From SIG440 sp045647905 (GTDB lineage: Bacteria > Bacillota > Clostridia > Monoglobales > Monoglobaceae), in assembly GCA_045647905.1 (NCBI GenBank), contig JAZRMZ010000144.1, positions 1-10,241 on the forward strand: a stretch of 10,241 nt of DNA. Direction: 5' to 3'. The notes under the pieces are model-generated. The model was given only the letters and a program-made list of their open reading frames with translations. It did no database searches and had not been told where the DNA came from. Positions 1 to 5,905 of the stretch are shown one piece after another (the first letter of the stretch is position 1; each line of letters opens with the position of its first letter). Position numbers and translations under genes: made by a program.

Positions 1-791
1 CGTGAGGGAGTGTTAACACCGTAAATAAAGGATTCGATGCACTTCTTAACCTGTTCGTATGAAAGATTGTCCACCTTTACAAAGGGTGCAAGGTAGGTAT
101 CAAATGAACTGAATGCCTGAGCACCTGCCCATTCGTTCTGCATAATTCCAAGGAAGTTAACCATCTGGTTGCAGAGAGTTGCAAGGTGGCTTGCGGGAGC
201 AGAGGTAATCTTGCCCTCAACACCGCCAAGACCTTCCTGAATCAACTGTTTCAGCGACCAACCTGCACAGTAACCTGTGAGCATCGAAAGGTCGTGAATA
301 TGAATATCCGCACTTCTGTGCGCATCAGCAATTTCTTCGTCATAAATTTCGCTGAGCCAGTAATTTGCGGTGATGGCACCTGAGTTTGAAAGAATCAAAC
401 CGCCAACAGAATATGTAACGGTTGAGTTTTCCTTAACACGCCAGTCGTTGATTTTCAGATAGTTGTCCACAACCTGCTGATAATCCAGTGCTGTTGACTG
501 CATATTACGCATTTTTTCGTGGAGCTTTCTGTAAAGAATGTATGCTTTTGCAACATCGGCATAGCCTGCCTGAACAAGAACTTCTTCAACACTGTCCTGA
601 ATTGCTTCAACGGTGATTGCATCATCCGTAACCTTGGGTTCAAAATCTGCAGTAACCTTCAGTGCCAGAAAGTCAATTATATTCATATTGTACTGTCTGT
701 TCTGTGCTTCAAACGCCTGAACCATTGCATCGCTGATTTTGGACAAATCGAATTCAACCAGCGAATTATCTCTTTTTCTTACCTTATACAT
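1..791 (-). CDS. nrdD: Anaerobic ribonucleoside-triphosphate reductase (class III), N-terminal part
   Basis: Class III ribonucleotide reductase large subunit. It reduces ribonucleoside triphosphates to deoxyribonucleotides by a glycyl-radical mechanism, in the cytoplasm and without oxygen. The window holds the first 263 residues; the rest lies beyond position 1. Reading the minus strand from the ATG at 791-789, the protein opens MYKVRKRDNSLVEFDLSKIS, a typical ATP-cone domain covering roughly residues 1-95 that senses ATP/dATP. The start of the catalytic barrel follows, with family stretches such as SADIHIHDLSMLTGYCAGWS and a final GVNTPS at the window edge. The active-site cysteines and the C-terminal glycyl-radical site are outside the window. 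GGAG lies about 7 nt before the ATG and supports this start. The gene is 68 bp downstream of nrdG on the same strand, so one transcript is likely. The family call is very secure. Confidence 0.95.
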   Translation of the reverse strand, partial: MYKVRKRDNSLVEFDLSKISDAMVQAFEAQNRQYNMNIIDFLALKVTADFEPKVTDDAITVEAIQDSVEEVLVQAGYADVAKAYILYRKLHEKMRNMQSTALDYQQVVDNYLKINDWRVKENSTVTYSVGGLILSNSGAITANYWLSEIYDEEIADAHRSADIHIHDLSMLTGYCAGWSLKQLIQEGLGGVEGKITSAPASHLATLCNQMVNFLGIMQNEWAGAQAFSSFDTYLAPFVKVDNLSYEQVKKCIESFIYGVNTPS

Positions 792-840
792 AATTCCATC
801 TCCTTTTTATTTTTTTGTCTTCTATGACGTAATATTTAAA

Positions 841-854
841 AGAGCCTAAGCTCT
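841..854 (-). terminator. Small hairpin between nrdG and nrdD, possible attenuator or processing site
   Basis: Read on the minus strand, AGAGC-TTAG-GCTCT forms a 5-bp stem with a 4-nt loop, followed by TTTT and an AT-rich stretch. It lies just after the nrdG stop and before the nrdD ribosome binding site. The stem is short, so at most it would be a leaky terminator or an RNA-processing or stability element that sets the nrdG:nrdD ratio. It may be chance. Confidence 0.3.
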
Positions 855-859
855 ATCCT

Positions 860-1555
860 CTACAATTCAGCGCCTCTGATTTGTGCTTTTGGAGCAAATT
901 CCTTTGCCGCCGAAAGAAGCTCTTTCAGCTCCTCTGTATCAAATTCGGTTAGTCCGCTTTGGATAACCGTTTCGCCGTCACGGAAAGGCTGAATAAAATA
1001 GCTTTCTTCTTCTCCGATAATCCGGGCGATTTCGGACACATCCCCCGGCGTATGAAATTCTCTGACAACCGTTGTCCGAAATTCATGGGGAATCCCCGAA
1101 GTTTTGAGAAAATCTATACTCTCCCGAACCGAATCGAAGGTGATTTTGTGGCAACCGGAGGTTTCGGAATACTTTGACGGTGAATTTTTGATGTCCATTG
1201 CAACATAATCACAAAGTCCAAGTTCTGCAATTTCTCTGAGTTTTTTCGGAAAACTTCCGTTTGTGTCCAGCTTGATGTTAAAACCCAAATCCTTTATTTT
1301 TTTCAAAAAATCAAAGATTTCGGGATTCAAAAGAGGCTCACCGCCGGTGACACACACTCCGTCAAGAAGCCCCTGCCTTTTTGCCAGAAAGGTGAAAAAT
1401 TCCTCCTCAGACATTGTATCTGAGGAGCAGAAATCAACTATCGGTAAATTGTGGCAAAAAGGACATCTGAAATTGCAGCCCTCCAGAAACACCGTACAAG
1501 CAATTTTTCCGGGATAATCCAGAAGAGTCATCTTCATAAGTCCGCCTATTTTCAT
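860..1555 (-). CDS. nrdG: Anaerobic ribonucleotide reductase activating protein (radical SAM)
   Basis: A radical-SAM enzyme of 231 residues that puts the glycyl radical on NrdD using S-adenosylmethionine and a 4Fe-4S cluster. The cluster motif CxxxCxxC is visible as C27-NFR-C31-PF-C34, preceded by LLDYPGKIACTVFLEGCN. The SAM-binding TGGEP motif is at residues 70-74, and LDTNGS lies just after residue 95. Length and sequence fit the NrdG subfamily common in Clostridia and archaea, with its LLDYPGK opening. It is longer than the roughly 155-residue E. coli NrdG. The ATG at 1555-1553 has AGGAGG 7 nt upstream, which favours it over the later internal methionines. It is the first gene of an nrdG-nrdD unit, with its own consensus promoter and two NrdR-type operators upstream. 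A general radical-SAM activating enzyme is possible from sequence alone, but the adjacent nrdD settles the role. Confidence 0.93.
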   Translation of the reverse strand: MKIGGLMKMTLLDYPGKIACTVFLEGCNFRCPFCHNLPIVDFCSSDTMSEEEFFTFLAKRQGLLDGVCVTGGEPLLNPEIFDFLKKIKDLGFNIKLDTNGSFPKKLREIAELGLCDYVAMDIKNSPSKYSETSGCHKITFDSVRESIDFLKTSGIPHEFRTTVVREFHTPGDVSEIARIIGEEESYFIQPFRDGETVIQSGLTEFDTEELKELLSAAKEFAPKAQIRGAEL

Positions 1556-1610
1556 GGATTTTCCTCCTGTGGCGGGGCAATTGTTCGCTTGTGTCTGCTT
1601 TTGATGTGAA

Positions 1611-1626
1611 ACACAAGATATAGTTT
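1611..1626. promoter_or_regulatory. NrdR box, distal site of the nrdG promoter
   Basis: acaCAAGATATAGttt matches the published NrdR operator consensus acaCwAtATaTwGtgt, with the CwA...TwG core intact and one core mismatch (g for t). It lies about 25-40 nt downstream of the predicted nrdG transcription start. Its core starts 32 bp from that of the neighbouring box at 1643-1658, about three helical turns, which is the usual tandem arrangement for NrdR. NrdR represses ribonucleotide reductase genes when dATP is plentiful. Confidence 0.65.
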
Positions 1627-1642
1627 TTGGTTTTTTACCTGA

Positions 1643-1658
1643 CCGCTACATATTGATA
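1643..1658. promoter_or_regulatory. NrdR box, proximal site of the nrdG promoter
   Basis: ccgCTACATATTGata fits the NrdR core CwAtATaTwG with one mismatch. It abuts the -10 box of the minus-strand promoter and covers the predicted start site, so bound repressor would block polymerase. Its flanks are weaker than those of the box at 1611-1626, but the 32-bp spacing and position support it. Confidence 0.55.
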
Positions 1659-1686
1659 TTATATATTAGTAACGCCCAATTGTCAA
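1658..1686 (-). promoter_or_regulatory. Sigma-A promoter for nrdG-nrdD
   Basis: On the minus strand TTGACA (1686-1681) and TATAAT (1663-1658) are both perfect consensus hexamers, separated by exactly 17 bp. Transcription should start near 1651 and run about 95 nt to the nrdG ATG. Upstream, positions 1697-1725 carry repeated A/T tracts that could act as an UP element. Confidence 0.8.
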
Positions 1687-1696
1687 TACCCAAAGT

Positions 1697-1725
1697 GCAA
1701 ATTTTTTTAGCAAATTTTTTGCAAA
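1697..1725. repeat. Short direct repeats of GCAAATTTTTT (phased A/T tracts)
   Basis: GCAAATTTTTTTA at 1697-1709 is followed by GCAAATTTTTT at 1710-1720 and then GCAAA, giving A/T tracts with a period of 11-13 bp. They lie just upstream of the -35 box of the nrdG promoter, where curved AT-rich DNA or an UP element would raise promoter strength. More AT-rich sequence continues to about 1835. An 8-bp inverted pair GCCCAATT (1674-1681) and AATTGGGC (1805-1812) brackets this stretch. No gene is visible here. Confidence 0.45.
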
Positions 1726-1847
1726 GGCTCAAACCCACACAGCATCAAGGTTTGACAAAATTTGCGCCTTGAAAATTTTTTTGTTTTTTATATATTTTTC
1801 TGCAAATTGGGCATAATTTTTCGAAAAAATCTGTTCAAAAACAGGTG

Positions 1848-1876
1848 TTGACACACAAGATATTGATTGGTATAAT
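1848..1876 (+). promoter_or_regulatory. Consensus sigma-A promoter reading toward the GTPase-nuclease gene
   Basis: TTGACA (1848-1853) and TATAAT (1871-1876) are perfect consensus boxes with a 17-bp spacer. Transcription should start near 1883, giving a leader of about 210 nt before the ATG at 2092. The spacer itself holds one NrdR-type operator and the start region holds another. No other gene lies between this promoter and position 2092, so the GTPase gene or a leader RNA is the expected product. Confidence 0.75.
1853..1868. promoter_or_regulatory. NrdR box inside the spacer of the plus-strand promoter
   Basis: acaCAAGATATTGatt matches the NrdR consensus, with the CwA...TwG core complete and a single core mismatch. 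It lies between the -35 and -10 boxes. Its core starts 33 bp before that of the next box, about three helical turns. It nearly repeats the site at 1611-1626. Confidence 0.6.
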
Positions 1877-1885
1877 AAAAAGAAA

Positions 1886-1901
1886 TAACAATATATTGTG
1901 G
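1886..1901. promoter_or_regulatory. NrdR box over the plus-strand transcription start
   Basis: taaCAATATATTGtgg contains CAATATATTG, a perfect palindromic NrdR core (CwAtATaTwG), and is the best of the four core matches in the window. It lies just downstream of the predicted start site and ends where the stem-loop at 1900-1940 begins. Confidence 0.65.
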
Positions 1902-1940
1902 AGGCAATAATGTGAAATGAACTTTCACATTATTTCCTCC
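1900..1940 (+). promoter_or_regulatory. Leader stem-loop 1 with Shine-Dalgarno and ATG-TGA start-stop
   Basis: The arms at 1900-1917 and 1923-1940 are inverted copies of 18 bp with one mismatch (C1905 against T1935) around a 5-nt loop, TGAAC. The left arm holds GGAGG (1900-1904), a 5-nt spacer, ATG (1910-1912) and an in-frame TGA (1913-1915), so a ribosome would start and stop at once. Folding would bury this site. Because the arms are complementary, the minus strand also reads GGAGG-AAATA-ATG-TGA. There is no U-run after it, so it is not an intrinsic terminator. Function is unknown; a translation-sensing leader or a small mobile palindrome are the main options. Confidence 0.6.
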
Positions 1941-1953
1941 GGCGGATTTGATT

Positions 1954-1999
1954 GCCCGTGCGAAATTTCCTTCGCGTTTGCTCAGGAACGCACATGGGC
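1954..1999 (+). other. Leader stem-loop 2
   Basis: GCCCGTGCG (1954-1962) pairs with CGCAC-AT-GGGC (1989-1999), leaving a 2-nt AT bulge. After an AAAT bulge on the 5' side, TTCCT (1967-1971) pairs with AGGAA (1984-1988), closing a 12-nt loop. The 14 pairs in one compact hairpin look selected rather than accidental. No family was recognised. Confidence 0.5.
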
Positions 2000-2003
2000 G
2001 TAA

Positions 2004-2044
2004 AAATCTCTTGTCATTCCTTGCCATGCGGACAGGAGAAATTT
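2004..2044 (+). other. Leader stem-loop 3
   Basis: CTCTTGTC (2008-2015) pairs with GACAGGAG (2031-2038) with one G-U pair. AAAT (2004-2007) can pair with ATTT (2041-2044) after an AA bulge. The loop is 15 nt. It lies 32 nt before the Shine-Dalgarno of the GTPase gene and lacks a U-run. Confidence 0.45.
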
Positions 2045-2091
2045 AATTGCTATTTGTGTCGGTGTATGGCGGCGGAAAGGAGATTTTTATT

Positions 2092-4686
2092 ATGAAAAAG
2101 AAAATTTCAATCGGCGTACTTGCCCATGTTGACTCCGGAAAAACAACACTTTCCGAAGCAGTTTTATATCTGACGGGTGAAATCCGCTCTCTGGGCAGAG
2201 TGGATAACAAGGATGCTTTTTTGGACACAAACGAAATAGAGCGGAATCGGGGAATAACCATTTTCTCCAAACAGGCAACCTTTTCAACCGACATAACCGA
2301 GTTCACGCTCCTTGACACTCCGGGGCACGTTGATTTTTCGGCAGAGACCGAGAGGGTTCTTGGTGTTCTTGATTATGCAATTCTTCTTATAAGTGCATCT
2401 GACGGGGTTCAGAGTCACACAAGCTCGCTGTGGAAGGTGCTCAGCCGTTATAAGGTGCCGACTTTTATTTTTGTTAACAAAATGGATATGGCGGTTGCCG
2501 ACCGTGACAAGCTCCTTTTGGAGCTGAAAAACACTTTCAGCACGGCTTGCATTGATATGCAGGCAGTATCCGAAAAAAATTCAGATGAAGCCGAATCCCT
2601 TGCGGTGTGCAGTGAAGGGCTTATGTCCGAATTTTTTGAAAAGGGCGAATTTTCAGAGGATTCCATAGCCCTTGCCATTGCGGAAAGAAAGCTCTTTCCC
2701 TGCTACTTTGGTTCGGCATTGAAAACCGATGGCATATCGGAATTAATCTCTGCCCTTGACCTTTATACCCGGCCAAACAGTCCAAAGGATAAGTTTGGGG
2801 CAAAGGTGTTCAAAATAACAAGCGATGAACGGGGCAATCGCCTGACTCACATGAAAATAACCGGCGGAAGGCTTTGTGTGAAGGATATTATAAATGAAGA
2901 AAAGGTTAATGAAATCAGAATCTATTCAGGTCTCAAATACCGAAGCGAGCAGGAAGCCTCTGCCGGAACAATCTGCGCCGTGTCGGGACTGACCCAATCC
3001 TTTGCGGGGCAGGGGCTTGGCTTTGAACAGGATTTGACAAGTTTTACCTTTGAACCGGTCTTTTCGTATAAGGTTGTGTTGGATGAGGGGTATGACATCA
3101 ACACGGCACTTCGCAATCTGAAAAAGTATGAGGAGGAGGACCCTCAGCTTCACACCGTGTGGCACGAGCAACTGAACGAAATTCATATTCAGCTCATGGG
3201 CGAAATTCAGTCCGAGGTTCTCAAGTCTGTTTTGAAGGAACGTTTTGATATGAATGTGGCTTTTGAACAGGGAGGTATTATATATAAGGAAACAATTCGT
3301 AATTCCGTTCTCGGGGTGGGTCACTTTGAACCCTTGCGTCATTATGCTGAGGTTCATCTGATTCTTGAACCGGGAAAATCGGGAAGCGGTTTAGTGTTCA
3401 CAAGCAATTGCAGTGAAGATATGCTTGAAAAAAACTGGCAAAGGCTGATACTGACCCATCTGGAGGAAAAAACACATTTGGGTGTTCTCACGGGCTCGCC
3501 CATAACCGATATAAAAATTGCCCTTGTTGCAGGCAGAGCACACAAAAAGCATACCGAGGGCGGCGATTTTCGTCAGGCTACTTATCGTGCTGTTCGTCAC
3601 GGTCTTATGCAGGCGGAGTCTGTTCTCCTTGAACCGTGGTACAGCTTCACTCTGACCGTTCCAACCGCATCGTTGGGCCGTGCGATGACCGATATTCAGA
3701 ATATGGGAGGAAAATTCACACCTCCCGAAACAAAGGACGACATTTCTGTTCTGAAAGGTTATGCACCTGTTGTGAGTACGTGCAACTATTCGGCCGATGT
3801 CCGTGCGTATACTCACGGCCTTGGCTCTCTTGAATGTATGCCTGCAGGTTATGAACCCTGCAAAAATCAGGATGCAATTATTCAAGATATGGGCTATGAC
3901 CCCGAACAGGATACACTCAACACCCCCGATTCGGTTTTTTGCGACCACGGCGCGGGTTTTGTTGTTAAGTGGAACGAGGTTTATGACCATATGCATATTG
4001 AGGATGTACGGAAAAAAGCCGCAGAAGAAATTTCTGTGGCTCAAAGAGCTCCAAAACGGAGCTCAAATTTTGCGGATGACGAGGAGCTGATGCGCATTTT
4101 TGAACGAACCTACGGCAAGGTACAGCGAAAGCCCCACACAGGTTTTAAGTCACAAAAGCTCCCCGAATCGGTTGTGAAGAAATATAAGGCGGCACAGCCA
4201 ACAAAGGGAGAATATCTTTTGGTTGACGGATACAACGTGCTTTTTGCGTGGTTTGACCTGAACAATGCCACCACCGAAGACCTTGACATTGCCCGAAATT
4301 ATCTTATCAACCGTCTTTCAAACTACAAGGAAATGCGCAGTTGTGAAATTATTGTTGTGTTTGATGCTTACAAGGTCAAAGGGGGATTGGGGAGCTGTGA
4401 ACACGTGGGAAATCTTGATGTGGTATACACCAAAGAAGCCGAAACTGCCGACAGCTACATTGAGCGTACCGCCCGTGACATCAGCAAGAAAAATTACAGC
4501 GTCAAGGTTGCAACCTCCGACCGTCTTGAACAGATTATAATTTTTGGAAGCGGTGCATTTCGTATTTCTGCCGATGAGTTTCTGAAGGACATTGAGCTTG
4601 CGGAAGAAAAGCTGGAAAGCATCCTGAAGGAAATCAACACCAACGAAAAGCTGACCGAAATAAAAATCCCTGATTTGGGAAATTGA
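2092..4686 (+). CDS. Tet(M)/EF-G-like ribosomal GTPase fused to a YacP/Rae1-type NYN nuclease domain
   Basis: An 864-residue translational GTPase. The N-terminal G domain has a P loop AHVDSGKT (11-18), RGIT (53-56), DTPGH (75-79, with catalytic-type H79) and NKMD (129-132). EF-G-like domains II-V follow, with the VFCDHGAGF stretch typical of Tet(M)-type proteins. Tet(M) itself is about 640 residues; here about 160 more follow. Residues 707-850 read as a NYN (PIN-like) nuclease: VDGYN (711-715), VVFDAY (755-760), ETADSYIE (784-791) and ATSD (807-810), giving acidic residues D712, D758, D787 and D810. In B. subtilis YacP/Rae1 is a ribosome-dependent mRNA endonuclease acting in the A site. The fusion suggests a GTPase that delivers the nuclease to the ribosome (inference). 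The loop equivalent to the drug-displacing YSPVS loop of Tet(M) reads RAHKKHTEGGDFR (482-494), so tetracycline resistance is doubtful. The ATG at 2092 has AAAGGAG 9 nt upstream. An in-frame codon at 2047 lacks a comparable site. Confidence 0.9.
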   Translation: MKKKISIGVLAHVDSGKTTLSEAVLYLTGEIRSLGRVDNKDAFLDTNEIERNRGITIFSKQATFSTDITEFTLLDTPGHVDFSAETERVLGVLDYAILLISASDGVQSHTSSLWKVLSRYKVPTFIFVNKMDMAVADRDKLLLELKNTFSTACIDMQAVSEKNSDEAESLAVCSEGLMSEFFEKGEFSEDSIALAIAERKLFPCYFGSALKTDGISELISALDLYTRPNSPKDKFGAKVFKITSDERGNRLTHMKITGGRLCVKDIINEEKVNEIRIYSGLKYRSEQEASAGTICAVSGLTQSFAGQGLGFEQDLTSFTFEPVFSYKVVLDEGYDINTALRNLKKYEEEDPQLHTVWHEQLNEIHIQLMGEIQSEVLKSVLKERFDMNVAFEQGGIIYKETIRNSVLGVGHFEPLRHYAEVHLILEPGKSGSGLVFTSNCSEDMLEKNWQRLILTHLEEKTHLGVLTGSPITDIKIALVAGRAHKKHTEGGDFRQATYRAVRHGLMQAESVLLEPWYSFTLTVPTASLGRAMTDIQNMGGKFTPPETKDDISVLKGYAPVVSTCNYSADVRAYTHGLGSLECMPAGYEPCKNQDAIIQDMGYDPEQDTLNTPDSVFCDHGAGFVVKWNEVYDHMHIEDVRKKAAEEISVAQRAPKRSSNFADDEELMRIFERTYGKVQRKPHTGFKSQKLPESVVKKYKAAQPTKGEYLLVDGYNVLFAWFDLNNATTEDLDIARNYLINRLSNYKEMRSCEIIVVFDAYKVKGGLGSCEHVGNLDVVYTKEAETADSYIERTARDISKKNYSVKVATSDRLEQIIIFGSGAFRISADEFLKDIELAEEKLESILKEINTNEKLTEIKIPDLGN

Positions 4687-4695
4687 TGCGATTTA

Positions 4696-5796
4696 TCAGC
4701 CTTTGATTTTTGCTCTTGATGAAAGAAAAATTGCGCCTTTCAGCAGCATAACAACAAAGAATACCGACAAAACTGCGGAAAGAATTGAATCGGGGACGGA
4801 AATTTCCTGTGGAAAGGAGCTGTGGTCGGTTATGACGGAAGCTGTTTGGGTCACGGGGAAAATATTTGTCAGAAGCCATGTTATGACAAAGGAAAATATT
4901 CCCTGAAGAAGTTTGCCAACTACAACGGGCTTCATTGAAAGGCCTTTGGGCACAATAATTGATGCAATCTGGAGCAAAACCGACAACCCCGAAAATCCAA
5001 GAAGAAATGAAAGTGCGGGCAGAAAAAACTTATGGGTTGGGGCAGATTGAACCAAAAGCCGCACGCCGCCTGCAATTTCAATAAAACTGCAAAGATACGG
5101 CTTCCCGCCAAAGGCGGGGATTCCTTCGGCAAAAACAGAAAAGAAAATAATAAAACCGCATACCTTCAGGGTGGAAAAAACCGAACGGTCGATTATTCCG
5201 CCAAAGGAGAAAATGGCGGTTTTTTTTGTGTGCTTTGGGTCGGAGGAAGGGAGTGTTCGCATTGATGAGGCGGGTTCTTTGCCGTAAAATCTGAAAATCA
5301 GACCTGTGATTAGTGCCGATATTATGTGAGATGCATACAAAAGATAGCCTGTGGTAGTATTGCCAAGCAAGCCTGTGCCAACCAGGCCAATAATAAAAAT
5401 GGGACTTGAGTTGTTGCAAAACGCCGTCATGCGGCGTGCCTCGGTGAGGGTGCATTGTCCTGTTGCATAAAGCTCGGCGGCGGAGGATGCTCCAACGGGA
5501 TAGCCGCTGACCGTTCCAAGAAGAAAGGTCATTGCCCCTGCACCTGGAAGACGGAAAAGAGGTCGCATAAATGAGGAAAGAAAGCGGCTGCAAAGTACCG
5601 AAAACCCTGATTCCGCAAGAATTCCGCTGCACACAAAAAAGGGGAATAAAGAGGGGATTACATTGTTAAGACACAAAAACAGACCTTCCTTGGCGGCTGA
5701 AAGACAGTTCTGAGGAAGAATCACAAGAAAAACTGTCAGATACAGAGTCAGTAGGGTGATTAAGCCTTTAAAGATTCTTTGGGTGTTTGAAAACAT
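4696..5796 (-). CDS. ylbJ: Sporulation integral membrane protein YlbJ
   Basis: A 366-residue polytopic membrane protein of the YlbJ family, related to the nucleoside-recognition 'Gate' domain transporters. In B. subtilis ylbJ is a mother-cell sporulation gene needed for normal spore formation; its transported substrate is not established here. Many hydrophobic segments are visible, for example 11-28, 49-62, 86-104, 133-149, 153-170, 209-224, 258-281, 295-313 and 338-358. Family signatures include NVIPSLFPFFVCSGIL (45-60), GTVSGYPVGASS (94-105), FCNNSSPIFIIG (126-137) and LGFSGLSVLLQ (266-276). The ATG at 5796-5794 is preceded by GAAAGG at about 11 nt, a modest site. It is divergent from yqfC across 109 bp and convergent with the GTPase gene, with only 9 bp between their stop codons. 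Confidence 0.88.
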   Translation of the reverse strand: MFSNTQRIFKGLITLLTLYLTVFLVILPQNCLSAAKEGLFLCLNNVIPSLFPFFVCSGILAESGFSVLCSRFLSSFMRPLFRLPGAGAMTFLLGTVSGYPVGASSAAELYATGQCTLTEARRMTAFCNNSSPIFIIGLVGTGLLGNTTTGYLLYASHIISALITGLIFRFYGKEPASSMRTLPSSDPKHTKKTAIFSFGGIIDRSVFSTLKVCGFIIFFSVFAEGIPAFGGKPYLCSFIEIAGGVRLLVQSAPTHKFFLPALSFLLGFSGLSVLLQIASIIVPKGLSMKPVVVGKLLQGIFSFVITWLLTNIFPVTQTASVITDHSSFPQEISVPDSILSAVLSVFFVVMLLKGAIFLSSRAKIKG

Positions 5797-5857
5797 GATT
5801 ATTCATACCTTTCGGGGATGGTTTATGTATATATATTCATTAACCGGAGGATTTACG

Positions 5858-5865
5858 CATAAAGT
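5858..5865 (+). promoter_or_regulatory. Possible sigma-E-type -10 element upstream of yqfC
   Basis: CATAAAGT resembles the mother-cell sigma-E -10 consensus CATACAnT with one mismatch. It lies 40 nt before the yqfC start in the 109-bp divergent region, and yqfC is a sigma-E gene in B. subtilis. No convincing -35 element was found at the expected distance (TTCATTA is the nearest), so this is tentative. Nothing else was recognised in 5797-5905 apart from the ribosome binding sites. Confidence 0.25.
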
Positions 5866-5905
5866 TTTGTAGGTGTACTTTGTTTTTCAGGAGAGGTGAT
5901 TATAT

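Noticed and set aside
519..827. Plus-strand frame of 102 codons opposite nrdD
   Set aside because: It is antisense to the well-supported nrdD coding region and has no family features.
1746..1771. TCAAGG...CCTTGA inverted repeat followed by a T-run, as a terminator
   Set aside because: It has only 6 pairs around a 16-nt loop, and no plus-strand gene ends upstream for it to terminate.
1788..2027. A 79-codon minus-strand reading frame beginning MARNDKRF across the intergenic region
   Set aside because: It runs through the three stem-loops, both NrdR-like boxes and the plus-strand promoter, has no good ribosome binding site and no recognisable protein features. The RNA/regulatory reading explains this DNA better.
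2047..2091. An earlier start for the GTPase-nuclease at 2047
   Set aside because: The 15 added residues (MLFVSVYGGGKEIFI) are not EF-G-like and translate the Shine-Dalgarno region itself. The ATG at 2092 has AAAGGAG at 9 nt and begins the conserved protein.
3391..4044. Minus-strand frame of 217 codons opposite the GTPase gene
   Set aside because: It is the complement of conserved EF-G domains III-V; its composition reflects the codon usage of the real gene.
2092..4686. Calling the GTPase a tetracycline resistance gene
   Set aside because: The fold matches Tet(M), but the drug-displacing loop is not conserved, a nuclease domain is added, and the gene sits in a chromosomal housekeeping context without mobile elements.
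5078..5632. Minus-strand frame of 184 codons within ylbJ
   Set aside because: It is in another frame of the same strand as ylbJ, which shows clear family motifs and membrane segments.
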